NCBI RefSeq assembly: GCF_003467125.1
Contig: NZ_QSFA01000012.1
Span: 1 to 64,000 of the forward strand
Origin: Megasphaera sp. AM44-1BH
GTDB lineage: Bacteria; Bacillota; Negativicutes; Veillonellales; Megasphaeraceae
DNA: 64,000 nt
Direction: 5' to 3'
The notes under the pieces are model-generated. The model searched no databases. It saw only the letters and a program-made list of their open reading frames with translations, and had not been told where the DNA came from. A program made the position numbers and the translations under genes. How positions within the stretch are numbered: position 1 is the first letter of the stretch; every line of letters starts with the position of its first letter. This document shows, one piece after another, positions 7,017-14,841 of the stretch.

Positions 7017-8254
7017 TATTTCTGCACTTTATCATAAGGAATTTTCTCATTTTCACGCAGTACAAACACACCTTCATCCCCGCACTCGCTGATATACCGC
7101 TTCACGATAACATCGACGAACTTCTCGTCCAGCTCGATGCCATAACAGATGCGGTCCGTCTGCTGGCAGGCCATGAGCGTGGAGCCGGATCCGAGGAACG
7201 GGTCCAGGACGATGCAGTGGCTCATGGACGAGTTCTGTATAGGATAGGCCATGAGCGCCACGGGCTTCATGGTCGGATGTTCCTTGCTGGCTTTCGGACG
7301 GTCATATTCCCAGATGGTTGTCTGTTTGCGGTCGGAATACCACTGGTGTTTCCCGTTCAGCTTCCAGCCGAACAGGCACGGCTCGTGCTGCCACTGGTAC
7401 GGACTGCGGCCCAGGACCAGGGCGTTCTTCTTCCAGATGCAGCAACCGGACAGGTAGAAGCCTGCGTCCTTGAAGGCCTTGCGGAAGTTCAGCCCCTGCG
7501 TATCGGCGTGGAACACATAGATGGATGCATCCCGTTCCATGTTCTGCTCCATGTTGACGAAGGCGCTGAACAGGAACTGATAAAATTTATCGTCCGGCAT
7601 ATTGTCGTTCTTGATTTTCCCGGCCGTTTCTTCCACATCCACATTGTACGGAGGATCCGTCAGCACCAGATTTGCTTTCTTGCCGTCCATCAGCTGTGTG
7701 TAGGTCTCCGGCAGCGTAGCATCGCCGCAGATGACGCGGTGTTCCCCCAGGAGCCATATATCTCCTGCCTTGGCCATAGCCGGCTGTTCCAGTTCTCCGT
7801 CCACATCGAAGTCATCTTCTCTCACTTTCTTGTTGTGGACTTTGGAAAAGAGCTGCTCCACTTCTGGTGCCTCGAAACCCGTCAGGTCTACATTGAAATC
7901 GACGCTCTGCAAATCCACGATGAGGTCGGCCAGGAGCTGTTCGTTCCAGGCGCCGGTGATTTTATTGAGCGCGATATTGAGGGCCTTGACCTTGTATTCG
8001 TCTTCGATATGGACGACCACGCACTGGACTTCTTCATAATCCAGTTCTTTCAGCACTGTCAGGCGCTGATGTCCGCCGATGACGGTCATGTCGTAGTTGA
8101 CAATGACGGGTTCCACATAGCCGAACTCCTGGATGGAGTTCTTGATCTTCTCATATTCCTTGTCACCGGGCTTCAGCTGCTTCCTGGGGTTATATGCCGC
8201 AGGCTTCAGCTGCCCGATGGGCAGGACTTTCCATTCCATATCCGATGTCTTCAT
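7016..8254 (-). CDS. ParB-like nuclease domain plus DNA methyltransferase fusion
   Basis: A two-domain DNA-modifying protein. Residues 1 to about 130 are ParB/sulfiredoxin-like, with YNPRK (21-25) and VIGGHQR (58-64). Residues from about 165 are an N4-cytosine or N6-adenine methyltransferase with catalytic motif DPPYNVD at 200-206 and the AdoMet-binding DPFLGSGST near the C-terminus. That order, catalytic motif before the AdoMet motif, is the beta-class arrangement. The 412-residue length is usual for phage ParB-methylases. The ATG at 8254 follows AAAGGA. It may protect phage DNA against host restriction. No cognate restriction enzyme is nearby. Confidence 0.92.
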   Translation of the reverse strand: MKTSDMEWKVLPIGQLKPAAYNPRKQLKPGDKEYEKIKNSIQEFGYVEPVIVNYDMTVIGGHQRLTVLKELDYEEVQCVVVHIEDEYKVKALNIALNKITGAWNEQLLADLIVDLQSVDFNVDLTGFEAPEVEQLFSKVHNKKVREDDFDVDGELEQPAMAKAGDIWLLGEHRVICGDATLPETYTQLMDGKKANLVLTDPPYNVDVEETAGKIKNDNMPDDKFYQFLFSAFVNMEQNMERDASIYVFHADTQGLNFRKAFKDAGFYLSGCCIWKKNALVLGRSPYQWQHEPCLFGWKLNGKHQWYSDRKQTTIWEYDRPKASKEHPTMKPVALMAYPIQNSSMSHCIVLDPFLGSGSTLMACQQTDRICYGIELDEKFVDVIVKRYISECGDEGVFVLRENEKIPYDKVQK

Positions 8255-8429
8255 ACACTGTTTCCTTTCTGGATGCCGCAGCGATGGCGGCTCCGTATCC
8301 GTTCAGATGATGCCAGCGGCAATAATTCCGCACGCTGTCCCGTGACAGCTTCGTTTCCCGGGCGATGGCCTTGTACCCCATCCCCTGTCTCCGCATGGTT
8401 TCAATCTGCCTGCGCTGGCAGTCATTCAT
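8190..8429 (-). CDS. Small helix-turn-helix phage protein
   Basis: A 79-residue protein with a recognisable HTH: RRQIETMRRQGMGYKAIA then RETKLSRDSVRNYCRWH. This resembles the resolvase/sigma-like HTH of small phage regulators. I start at ATG 8429 (MNDCQRRQ), which has GGAAGAAGGG upstream; the longer in-frame form lacks a site. It overlaps the start of the methyltransferase by 65 nt, so they are probably translated from one mRNA. It may regulate the late module. The function is inferred from the HTH alone. Confidence 0.75.
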   Translation of the reverse strand: MNDCQRRQIETMRRQGMGYKAIARETKLSRDSVRNYCRWHHLNGYGAAIAAASRKETVYEDIGYGMESPAHRAAEACGI

Positions 8430-8759
8430 GAAGTTTCCCTTCTTCCTAGCAATAAAAAATCCCCGAGCCATAAGCCTGGAGCTGCCTGATATTCGGTTGA
8501 AGACCGTCCTTATATCCCCCCTTATGAATTTCGCGGTTTTTTCCGTTTGAGGGGGCGGCGGTCATGGACGGAAGGGCTGCAGAGATTTGCATACCCCTCG
8601 GGCTTTCCTTTATCAAAACATTCATGTTATTATAAGATAAAATAATATACATTGAATATAAATTACTATTTGAAGAGTGGCGCATTAAATATATTGTTTG
8701 TTATCTATGCTACTAGTATTTATTGCAAAATTTTGTCATATATAGGAGGCGAACTAAAA
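8430..8759. other. Intergenic stretch after HNH gene, possible cos/packaging site
   Basis: No convincing gene is seen. The GC-rich part, about 8500-8620, contains on the minus strand GCCCGAGGGGTATGCAAATC, a run CCGCCGCCCCCTC and GGGGGGATATAAGG. It resembles the GC-rich junction that follows HNH endonuclease genes in cos-type siphophages, where terminase and HNH cut the DNA. The plus-strand side (8620-8759) is very AT-rich and serves as leader of the secreted-protein gene, with AGGAGG at 8744-8749. The cos assignment is tentative. Confidence 0.3.
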
Positions 8760-9122
8760 ATGAAAAAGATTTTTTTATCATTGATATTTATCTTCTGTTT
8801 AGCATCACCGTGCTTTGCTTCAAACTGGCTTTATTTAGGTAAAACATCAGATAATTCCCAATATTATATTGATAAGGATAGTATAAAAACTCTATCCGAT
8901 TTCGGGGTTTTATGGTCAAAAGTCTTACATGCTAATGGAAACTATGATGTTAACTATTTGTTATTAAACCGAAATCATAAAACTTTTGCAATTCGAATCT
9001 ATTCAATTTATGACAAAAACGGTAAATTGATAAAAACTAGAAATGTTACTAATTATCCTTGGATTCCTATTCCCAAAAATTCGATGATTGAAAGTGTATA
9101 TAAATTTATTTGGTGGCATTAA
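8760..9122 (+). CDS. Secreted Adhesin_E-like small protein (moron)
   Basis: A 120-residue protein with a clear signal peptide (MKKIFLSLIFIFCLASPCFA, cleavage after CFA-S). The mature part has the pattern NWLYLGKTSDNSQYYIDKDS, then VLWSKVLHA, resembling the surface-adhesin E domain of small exported proteins. It lies on the opposite strand to the phage operon, is much more AT-rich than its neighbours, has AGGAGG at ideal spacing, and overlaps the HNH gene tail by four bases. I infer a lysogenic-conversion gene altering the host surface. The domain assignment is by pattern and is moderate. Confidence 0.7.
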   Translation: MKKIFLSLIFIFCLASPCFASNWLYLGKTSDNSQYYIDKDSIKTLSDFGVLWSKVLHANGNYDVNYLLLNRNHKTFAIRIYSIYDKNGKLIKTRNVTNYPWIPIPKNSMIESVYKFIWWH

Positions 9123-9478
9123 TATTTGTATTTCCAATATCTATCTTCGGTCATCGTCTTGTGGTCATGGCAACTCTTGCACAAAGGCTGCCAGTTCTTC
9201 TCATCCCAGAACAAATCCGGGTCGCCGCGATGTGGCTGGATATGATCCACGACGGTTGCCGGGACGAGCCGTCCTTTCTCTTTGCATCGGACACACCAGG
9301 GGTGACGCTTCAGGAAGAACTTCCTGGCTTTCTGCCACTCTCTCCCGTAGCCACGCAGCATCGCGTTCTTCCGTTCGCCCTGGCATTGCTGTTCATGTTC
9401 GTCACAATATTTTTTCCCATACGGCACCAGCCTTGGGCATCCTGGATACTTGCACGGTGTCTGCGGTCTTCTTGGCAT
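9119..9478 (-). CDS. Phage HNH endonuclease
   Basis: A 119-residue HNH nuclease. CKYPGCP and CDEH near the N-terminus with CVRCKEKG and CKSCHDHK form zinc-binding cysteine pairs, and VVDHIQPHRGDP carries the catalytic HNH core. HNH proteins of this type act with the terminase to cut cos ends in HK97-like phages. Unlike many relatives, it is separated from terS by about 5 kb carrying the methylase-amidoligase cassette. The ATG at 9478 is preceded by GGAAGGAAG. The final bases overlap the inserted plus-strand gene. Confidence 0.92.
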   Translation of the reverse strand: MPRRPQTPCKYPGCPRLVPYGKKYCDEHEQQCQGERKNAMLRGYGREWQKARKFFLKRHPWCVRCKEKGRLVPATVVDHIQPHRGDPDLFWDEKNWQPLCKSCHDHKTMTEDRYWKYKY

Positions 9479-9866
9479 AGGGTATTCTTCCTTCCTCTGC
9501 ACAAACCTGTTATACTAAGATTACAAGAACAGTCTGGCTTGCTAGTGACAGGAGTACTCCCACAGCAAATCCCGTGTTCTTCAGGCAAAGGATATGTTGA
9601 CGGCGGGAGTGCCGAGGGCTGCTGCAGAAGATTCTGGTTCCTGAGATACCAGCATAGCCTTTGCCGCCAAGAGAGAACCTGTCTATGGCCAGAATGCCGC
9701 CGCTGTTTTCAGCAGCTTGCGCTGGAGTTACTGATAGGTTCTTTCTTTTATTTTCCTGCATCAAAAAAGGACCGATGGCGTTCAAGCCTCGGTCCTTCAT
9801 TCTTTTTTTGCTGATTATAGTATATCTTACAGAAGCCAGTGACATCAAGTGCTGCTTTAGTGACAT
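9479..9866. other. Non-coding interval between DUF1492 and HNH genes
   Basis: About 390 nt without a supported gene. It holds one strong terminator (9763-9795) at its right end, downstream of the DUF1492 regulator. The remaining 280 nt probably carry the late promoter and leader for the HNH-packaging transcript, but no near-consensus promoter stands out. A 118-codon minus-strand reading here runs through the terminator and matches nothing. Confidence 0.4.
9763..9795 (-). terminator. Terminator of the early phage operon
   Basis: GGACCGA (9769-9775) and TCGGTCC (9789-9795) form the stem, extended by GGC/GCC around a six-base loop. On the minus strand six T residues follow. It lies about 70 nt after the DUF1492 stop and marks the early/late boundary. 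Confidence 0.8.
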
Positions 9867-10283
9867 TCAGTGACATTCGCCAGAAATCTCGATGTGTTTC
9901 AGGGCTTCGTCATGCAGGCGGTACACCTGGCGGATATGAAGCCCGAGGGCATCGGCAATGGATGCCCAGTCTTTGAAGGCCAGGTAGCGGAGTTCCAGGA
10001 CGACCCGTTCCCGGTCGTCCGGCACCCGGCTGATAGCCTTCATGATGTCTGCCTTGAGTTCCACCAGACGGTCGATGTCCTCATCCACTTCATGCTCCAT
10101 ATCCATCATGCGGGTGATGGTCTTTTCCAGCCGGTGCGGGTCTGGCGTCCCGCTCGGCGGCACCGGGCTGAGTGTCGATGACGCCTTGATAGCCAGCTGC
10201 CGCAAGGCGGATACCTGCTCCAGCTTGCTGTCTATCTGGATATTGATATTTCGTGCCTGTTCCAGATACGCTTTTGCTTCCAT
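9867..10283 (-). CDS. DUF1492 family phage regulator (sigma-like)
   Basis: A 138-residue helical protein. The N-terminal part MEAKAYLEQARNIN and the C-terminal ERVVLELRYLAFKDWASI with an HTH (ADALGLHIRQVYRLHDEAL) are typical of DUF1492, related to region 4 of sigma factors and to late-gene activators of the ArpU/RinA kind. I use the ATG at 10283, which fits the family start and has AAGGAG upstream; an in-frame ATG at 10316 overlapping the helicase stop is the alternative. Its place as the last early gene suggests it turns on late transcription. Confidence 0.85.
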   Translation of the reverse strand: MEAKAYLEQARNINIQIDSKLEQVSALRQLAIKASSTLSPVPPSGTPDPHRLEKTITRMMDMEHEVDEDIDRLVELKADIMKAISRVPDDRERVVLELRYLAFKDWASIADALGLHIRQVYRLHDEALKHIEISGECH

Positions 10284-10312
10284 ACGCTTCTCTTCTCCTT
10301 CTGTTTCCCGCT

Positions 10313-11683
10313 TCATAGTATACCCCCGTTTCCTGGTTCCGTCATCCCCAGGTCAGCTTTCACCGCGTCAATCAGTGCGGCCTGGGTTCCGTCTTTGTGT
10401 TCCAATACTTTCAGGATGCGCTCATCAATCGTGCCCTTGGCCACGATGTGCTGTATGATGACCGTACGGCTCTTCTGCCCCTGCCTCCAAAGCCGAGCGT
10501 CGGTTTGCTGATACAATTCCAGGCTCCAGGTCAGGCCGAACCATATCAGGATAGAGCCGCCCTGCTGCAGGTTCAGCCCATGTCCGGCAGAGGCCGGATG
10601 AATCAGGGCCACGGGAATCCTGCCGGCATTCCAGTCGGCAAAGTCCTGCGATTCCTTCAGCTCTCTGGCCTCCATGCGCTTCTGGATGCGTTCCTTATCG
10701 TGCTTGAACCAGTACACCACCAGGACTGGCTGCCCGTTAGCGCTTTCCACCAGATCTTCCAGGGCATCCAGCTTCCGGTCATGGATATTCACGACATTCT
10801 TGTCATCTGTGTAAATGGCGCCATTCGCCATCTGCGAAAGTTTCATAGTAAGCGACGCGGCATTGGCGACTGTGACTTCGCCGCCTGGAAGCTCCAATAC
10901 CAGGGACTGCTTCAGTTCGTCGTAACGTTTCTTTTCCATTTCGTTCAGCTTGACCTCTTTCGCTACGCTCACCAGCTCCGGCATCTTCAGATAATCGTTC
11001 GCTTTCATGGACACGGTGATATCTGAAATCTGATGATAAATGACTTCTTCCGCTCCCAGCAGAGGTTTGTAGGAAAATACCACCATGCCGTTGCGCTTGT
11101 CTGGTTTGAAATACAGGTTCCTGTACTGGCTGATATACTGCCCGAGCCTTTTCCCCATGTCCAGCAGCCGGAACTCGGCCCAGAGATCCATCAGCCCGTT
11201 GCCGCTGGGCGTACCTGTAAGGCCGACGATGCGCTTCACTTTAGGGCGCATAGCTTTCATGGCCTTGAACCGTTTGGACTGGGCGTTTTTGAAACTCGAC
11301 AGCTCGTCCAGGACGACCATATCGAAATCCAGGCGGCTGTTCTGATACAGCCAGGCCAGGTTCTCCCGGTTCACGATATAGATATCCGCTTCCTGCTGCA
11401 AGGCCCGCCGCCGTTCTGCCACGGTTCCCACAACCACACTGCAGGTAAGTTCTTTCAGATGGTCCCATTTTCGGATTTCTTCCGGCCAGGTATCTCTCGC
11501 CACCCGAAGTGGCGCCACGACCAGTACATGTTTGATTTCGAAGGAATCGTACATCAAATCGCGGATGGCTGTCAGCGTCGTTACCGTCTTGCCAAGGCCC
11601 ATGTCCAGGAACAGGGCCGTAACTGGATGGGACTTGATGTATTCAATGGCGTATTTCTGATAATCATGCGGCAGAAACTTCAT
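10313..11683 (-). CDS. SNF2-type DNA helicase/translocase
   Basis: A 456-residue superfamily 2 ATPase found in many clostridial phage replication modules. Motif I is DMGLGKT (27-33), motif II is a DEAH-box variant, VVLDELSSFKN, motif III VGLTGTPSGN, and the C-terminal helicase half has HPASAGHGLNLQQG and QTDARLWRQGQK (motifs V and VI). It starts at ATG 11683 overlapping the VRR-NUC stop, and its own stop overlaps an in-frame ATG of the DUF1492 reading, so these three genes are tightly coupled. The pairing with a VRR-NUC nuclease suggests joint work on branched phage DNA. Confidence 0.93.
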   Translation of the reverse strand: MKFLPHDYQKYAIEYIKSHPVTALFLDMGLGKTVTTLTAIRDLMYDSFEIKHVLVVAPLRVARDTWPEEIRKWDHLKELTCSVVVGTVAERRRALQQEADIYIVNRENLAWLYQNSRLDFDMVVLDELSSFKNAQSKRFKAMKAMRPKVKRIVGLTGTPSGNGLMDLWAEFRLLDMGKRLGQYISQYRNLYFKPDKRNGMVVFSYKPLLGAEEVIYHQISDITVSMKANDYLKMPELVSVAKEVKLNEMEKKRYDELKQSLVLELPGGEVTVANAASLTMKLSQMANGAIYTDDKNVVNIHDRKLDALEDLVESANGQPVLVVYWFKHDKERIQKRMEARELKESQDFADWNAGRIPVALIHPASAGHGLNLQQGGSILIWFGLTWSLELYQQTDARLWRQGQKSRTVIIQHIVAKGTIDERILKVLEHKDGTQAALIDAVKADLGMTEPGNGGIL

Positions 11684-11988
11684 CTGGCACCGCCTCCTTT
11701 CCTTTCCTTCATGTGTGCCAATCCATCCAGCATCCCAGGAATATTCTCTGGATTGTCCAGGACGAAAACCGGGAACCCCATTTTACGAAGCATGGCATGG
11801 CGGCTATTTTGCAGAGGCCTTGGCTTCCGCCCCGGTGCTTTCACTTCTACAAAAGCCATTATTCCATCCGGCAAAAGTACTAACCGGTCAGGCATGCCGC
11901 TGTATGACGGCGAAATAAACTTCAATGCCATGCCCCCACGTTTCCTGGTTTCCATCACTAATTTGATTTCTGTTGTGCGTTCCCGCAT
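11680..11988 (-). CDS. VRR-NUC domain nuclease
   Basis: A 102-residue stand-alone VRR-NUC (PD-(D/E)XK superfamily) protein. GMPDRLVLLPDG provides the catalytic aspartate and AFVEVKAPG the E-x-K pair. Family members cut Holliday junctions or flaps. The ATG at 11988 is preceded by AAAGGAG. The gene overlaps the SNF2 helicase by four bases, a pairing common in siphophages. A large inverted repeat lies just upstream (12003-12107). Confidence 0.9.
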   Translation of the reverse strand: MRERTTEIKLVMETRKRGGMALKFISPSYSGMPDRLVLLPDGIMAFVEVKAPGRKPRPLQNSRHAMLRKMGFPVFVLDNPENIPGMLDGLAHMKERKGGGAR

Positions 11989-12002
11989 GAATTTCTCCTT
12001 TC

Positions 12003-12107
12003 TGTGACGGACGGTGACGCCCCAAACCTAAACTTTTCTATATGTGTTTTTTCTCTAAAAAACAGCCTTAAAAGGGGTTTTATATTTGGGTGTCACCGTC
12101 CGTCACA
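12003..12107. repeat. 105-bp imperfect palindrome between primase and VRR-NUC genes
   Basis: The left arm (12003-12026) begins TGTGACGGACGGTGAC and the right arm (12085-12107) is its near-perfect complement, ending GTCACCGTCCGTCACA. The arms of 23-24 nt flank an AT-rich spacer of 58 nt. It fills the whole gap after the primase stop. It could be a cruciform replication origin recognised by the adjacent primase-helicase, or an RNase III-type processing hairpin just before the VRR-NUC ribosome site. Confidence 0.8.
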
Positions 12108-12111
12108 CCAC

Positions 12112-14355
12112 TCATTCCAAAAAGTCTGAAATCTTAAGCCTGATGCCGATTATGAACCGTCCGTCCCGCTTTTTCACCCGTTCAAATCCTCTCTGCTCCA
12201 AAGTTCTGGTAAACTCTGTGGAATTACGGACAAAGTCGCCCGTCCGAATACAGAAACTCCGGTAAGATTCATATAATTTCCCAGATTGTTCGTGCGTGCC
12301 AGGATCTATCTCGCAACATTCTTCCAGGAAATGCGTCATCCAGTCATTATCTGCCCTGTATTTTTGAATGGCCTCCTTCACGCACATCGGTTGATGGAAA
12401 TGGAACTGGCAGTCGATGGCCTTCTTGGCCCCTTCCATCACCCACTTCAACACGTAGGGTGCCGCATGGTCTAAGAGGTATTTTGAATAATTCTTGATAT
12501 CCATCTTCCGCGTAATGGTTGCCGTAAAAGGAATGACGATAAGCCGTCTCCAGATGCCGGTGTCCATGGCACCGACGCGTGGCAAATGATTCGTATACAA
12601 GACGAGCGTATGGGAAGGCATAAAACTGGACGGGTCTTTATACTTCTTTTCTGCTGAAATTCGGTCTGTGGAGCAAAGCTGTTTTACCACTGAAGTTGAA
12701 AGGCGCATGCCTTCTTCCAATTCTGCGGCAATAAGGAGTCTCTTCCCCTTAGCTTCAGCCAGTTCAGGCTTTACGTTCCGCTTGCAGTTGGCCGTTAAAG
12801 CATCCGCAGAAATAGTACCGCTATAGCTCCCCAAAACACTGGCAATCGTATTCCAGAACGTAGATTTTCCGTTGGAACCTTCCCCATATGAAATAATCAA
12901 GGCTTCCAGCTCCACCTGTCCGATAACCGCCAAGCCCGCAATTCGTTGCACGTAATCAATCAATTCTACGTTTCCCTGGAATGTCCGCCCGACTGAATCC
13001 AACCAGAGTGCTTTTCCATCATCACCTGGAGAAACCGATGTAATCTTGGTAATGAAATCCATACTGTTATGTAACTGCCGCGATGATGCCCCTTGGTTCA
13101 AGTCATAGGTACCGTCTGGGCAATTCAGCAAGAACGGGTTCTGATCCAGATCATCATAGCTGATTTCAAGCATAGGCTTTGCCGCCTGGAGCGCTGAAAC
13201 CACATATTTCATATCTCGCCGTTTCATAACAAATTTCTTATAAGCGAGGGCAGACAGATAGGCATGATAGGCCTCGACCTGTTTTTCGCTTATCTGTTTT
13301 TCAAGTGACTTTCCTCCGCTGCGGATTTCTTCTTCTGATATTCCACTTTCTTTAAGCGTGTTTATGGTATTAGCTAAGGTATCCAGAGCGTCCGCCAATT
13401 GCAGGTCAAGAAATTCTTCCATTGCACCCACAGCCCGCTGCTTCGATTCCACCCAGTGCGTTCCGTCATAGCGCAAATAGTCCGTGGCAGCAGTATATTT
13501 CAGCTCACTGCCATACTCCCGTACCAACATCTTCGCCTGCCCGATATCCGAATAGTCTCCTGGCTTCAGTGACTTTCCCGTGCCAAAATCATTGTTGTAC
13601 TGTTCAGGGCTGATATAGCCTTCCTGCTTAGCCACCTTTTCCCCGAACCGGACGGCGCTTTGCCAGATTTTATTGAGTTCGGCATCTTCCAAAGGCGGAT
13701 CACATTTTTCGGCTTCCTCAAGGAATATGGAATATGCCCGTTCTGTTGCCCCATACCGTTTGATGACACGCCCTGCAAACCGACTCATTGTATTGTTGCG
13801 CTGCCCCTGTGGGATAGAATCATTGCTCTTCGTGTCGCAAAATAAATCAGCAATGGTTCTAGCCCCATCCTGCCAAAGGACTGATTCTGCCTGGCTTCCG
13901 TAAAGGAACCTGGCAGAATCTAGTGCAGCTCCATCAAAAAACGGAAACTGCTTTTGTACGGCTCGTTTGAGTGCTGTATAAGCATCTCCGTCTGTCATTT
14001 TGGGAATCATGAAATAAGCATGAAAACGTGGTCTAGCACTTTTTCCATCTTTCTCCTTCATGTTATTGCGAGATGGGACAATAGCCACAGCCACATCGGG
14101 TAACAGGGTAATAAGTTTTTTTCCGGTCACCCATTCGTCAGGATTGTCCGTATCTCCATTGTCACAATCCATGACCGCCACATCAGATACCAGAAAGTTA
14201 TCCCGGTTCCGGTAGTTGTCCTTATACACCGCACATACGTGGTCAAAGGCGGCTGCAGTTTTCAATTCCTCGCCGTTCGAAATAACTGCCTTGTTTGGAT
14301 ATACAGCATTGTGTTCGTTGCCAGTGCAGTCAGCAGTGTAAATCGTAAAAATCAT
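12112..14355 (-). CDS. Phage primase-helicase (P4/D5 type)
   Basis: A 747-residue replication initiator. The N-terminal region has archaeo-eukaryotic primase-like motifs: AVMDCDNGD (acidic pair), ARPRFHAYFMI (histidine motif) and FDGAALDSAR. The C-terminal half is a superfamily 3 helicase: Walker A GEGSNGKST, the Walker B region AAELEEGM, and sensor LVLYTNHLPRVG. The D5_N-like linker lies between. Length is typical. The ATG at 14355 follows GAGGAGG and overlaps the DUF4406 stop by four bases. It should open and prime the phage origin, possibly the palindrome at its own 3' end. Confidence 0.94.
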   Translation of the reverse strand: MIFTIYTADCTGNEHNAVYPNKAVISNGEELKTAAAFDHVCAVYKDNYRNRDNFLVSDVAVMDCDNGDTDNPDEWVTGKKLITLLPDVAVAIVPSRNNMKEKDGKSARPRFHAYFMIPKMTDGDAYTALKRAVQKQFPFFDGAALDSARFLYGSQAESVLWQDGARTIADLFCDTKSNDSIPQGQRNNTMSRFAGRVIKRYGATERAYSIFLEEAEKCDPPLEDAELNKIWQSAVRFGEKVAKQEGYISPEQYNNDFGTGKSLKPGDYSDIGQAKMLVREYGSELKYTAATDYLRYDGTHWVESKQRAVGAMEEFLDLQLADALDTLANTINTLKESGISEEEIRSGGKSLEKQISEKQVEAYHAYLSALAYKKFVMKRRDMKYVVSALQAAKPMLEISYDDLDQNPFLLNCPDGTYDLNQGASSRQLHNSMDFITKITSVSPGDDGKALWLDSVGRTFQGNVELIDYVQRIAGLAVIGQVELEALIISYGEGSNGKSTFWNTIASVLGSYSGTISADALTANCKRNVKPELAEAKGKRLLIAAELEEGMRLSTSVVKQLCSTDRISAEKKYKDPSSFMPSHTLVLYTNHLPRVGAMDTGIWRRLIVIPFTATITRKMDIKNYSKYLLDHAAPYVLKWVMEGAKKAIDCQFHFHQPMCVKEAIQKYRADNDWMTHFLEECCEIDPGTHEQSGKLYESYRSFCIRTGDFVRNSTEFTRTLEQRGFERVKKRDGRFIIGIRLKISDFLE

Positions 14356-14771
14356 CTTTCTACCTCCTCGAGGTCATTAGTAAAAAATCTCAGCCTGTAA
14401 TTTTTCCACCGGGCTCTCCTGATTTCCGCATCCATGCCAGGGGAAATGATATCGCCGAACACCCACACTTCCCGGCATAGGCTCATCAGTACATTGCCAA
14501 AATGCATCCCCATTTCCCGTTCCATCGGATTATCGTCATCCAAAAACTGTGTGAACAACAGATGCGGTGCAATGGGGATACGGCCCTGTTCGAAAGCAAA
14601 TCTGGAATATCGGCGAGCATTTTCAGTGTTTTTCAAGGTATCTCCTGAATAAGGAGAACACACATAAACCAGAGGTCGATATGTTTTCATTGCCTTTTTC
14701 TCTGCTTCAATAGTGGATAATGCTTGCTGTGGCGTAGGATCTAAATAGTGCTCATCATTGAATTTATTCAT
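14352..14771 (-). CDS. DUF4406 / nucleoside 2-deoxyribosyltransferase-like protein
   Basis: A 139-residue protein with the Rossmann-like core VYVCSPYSGDTLKNTENA, a middle IAPHLLFTQFLDD and a C-terminal VWVFGDIISPGMDAEI. This is the DUF4406 branch of the nucleoside 2-deoxyribosyltransferase superfamily, common in phage replication operons and probably acting on nucleotides. The N-terminal 25 residues are an unconserved extension. The ATG at 14771 follows AAGGAG. It is translationally coupled to the primase. Confidence 0.88.
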   Translation of the reverse strand: MNKFNDEHYLDPTPQQALSTIEAEKKAMKTYRPLVYVCSPYSGDTLKNTENARRYSRFAFEQGRIPIAPHLLFTQFLDDDNPMEREMGMHFGNVLMSLCREVWVFGDIISPGMDAEIRRARWKNYRLRFFTNDLEEVER

Positions 14772-14795
14772 CTCAAATTCTCCTTCCTAAAAGCT

Positions 14796-14839
14796 CTTTC
14801 TACTTTCCTATGGAGAAGGAAATCCATTTTGAGCAAAAA
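14796..14839 (-). repeat. Leader repeat, copy a
   Basis: On the minus strand this reads TTGCTCAAAAT, a variable stretch, then TTCTCCATAGGAAAGTAG. Related copies are at 19300-19342, 19373-19417 (same strand) and 19482-19524 (inverted). This copy is upstream of the DUF4406 gene, immediately after the DNA polymerase stop. Confidence 0.7.
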
Positions 14840-14841
14840 CA

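Noticed and set aside
8446..8685. 79-codon minus-strand reading between HTH and HNH genes
   Set aside because: Lies across the GC-rich possible cos region, overlaps the leader of another gene and matches no family.
9510..9866. 118-codon minus-strand reading downstream of DUF1492
   Set aside because: Runs through a strong terminator, has no convincing ribosome site and no recognisable domain.
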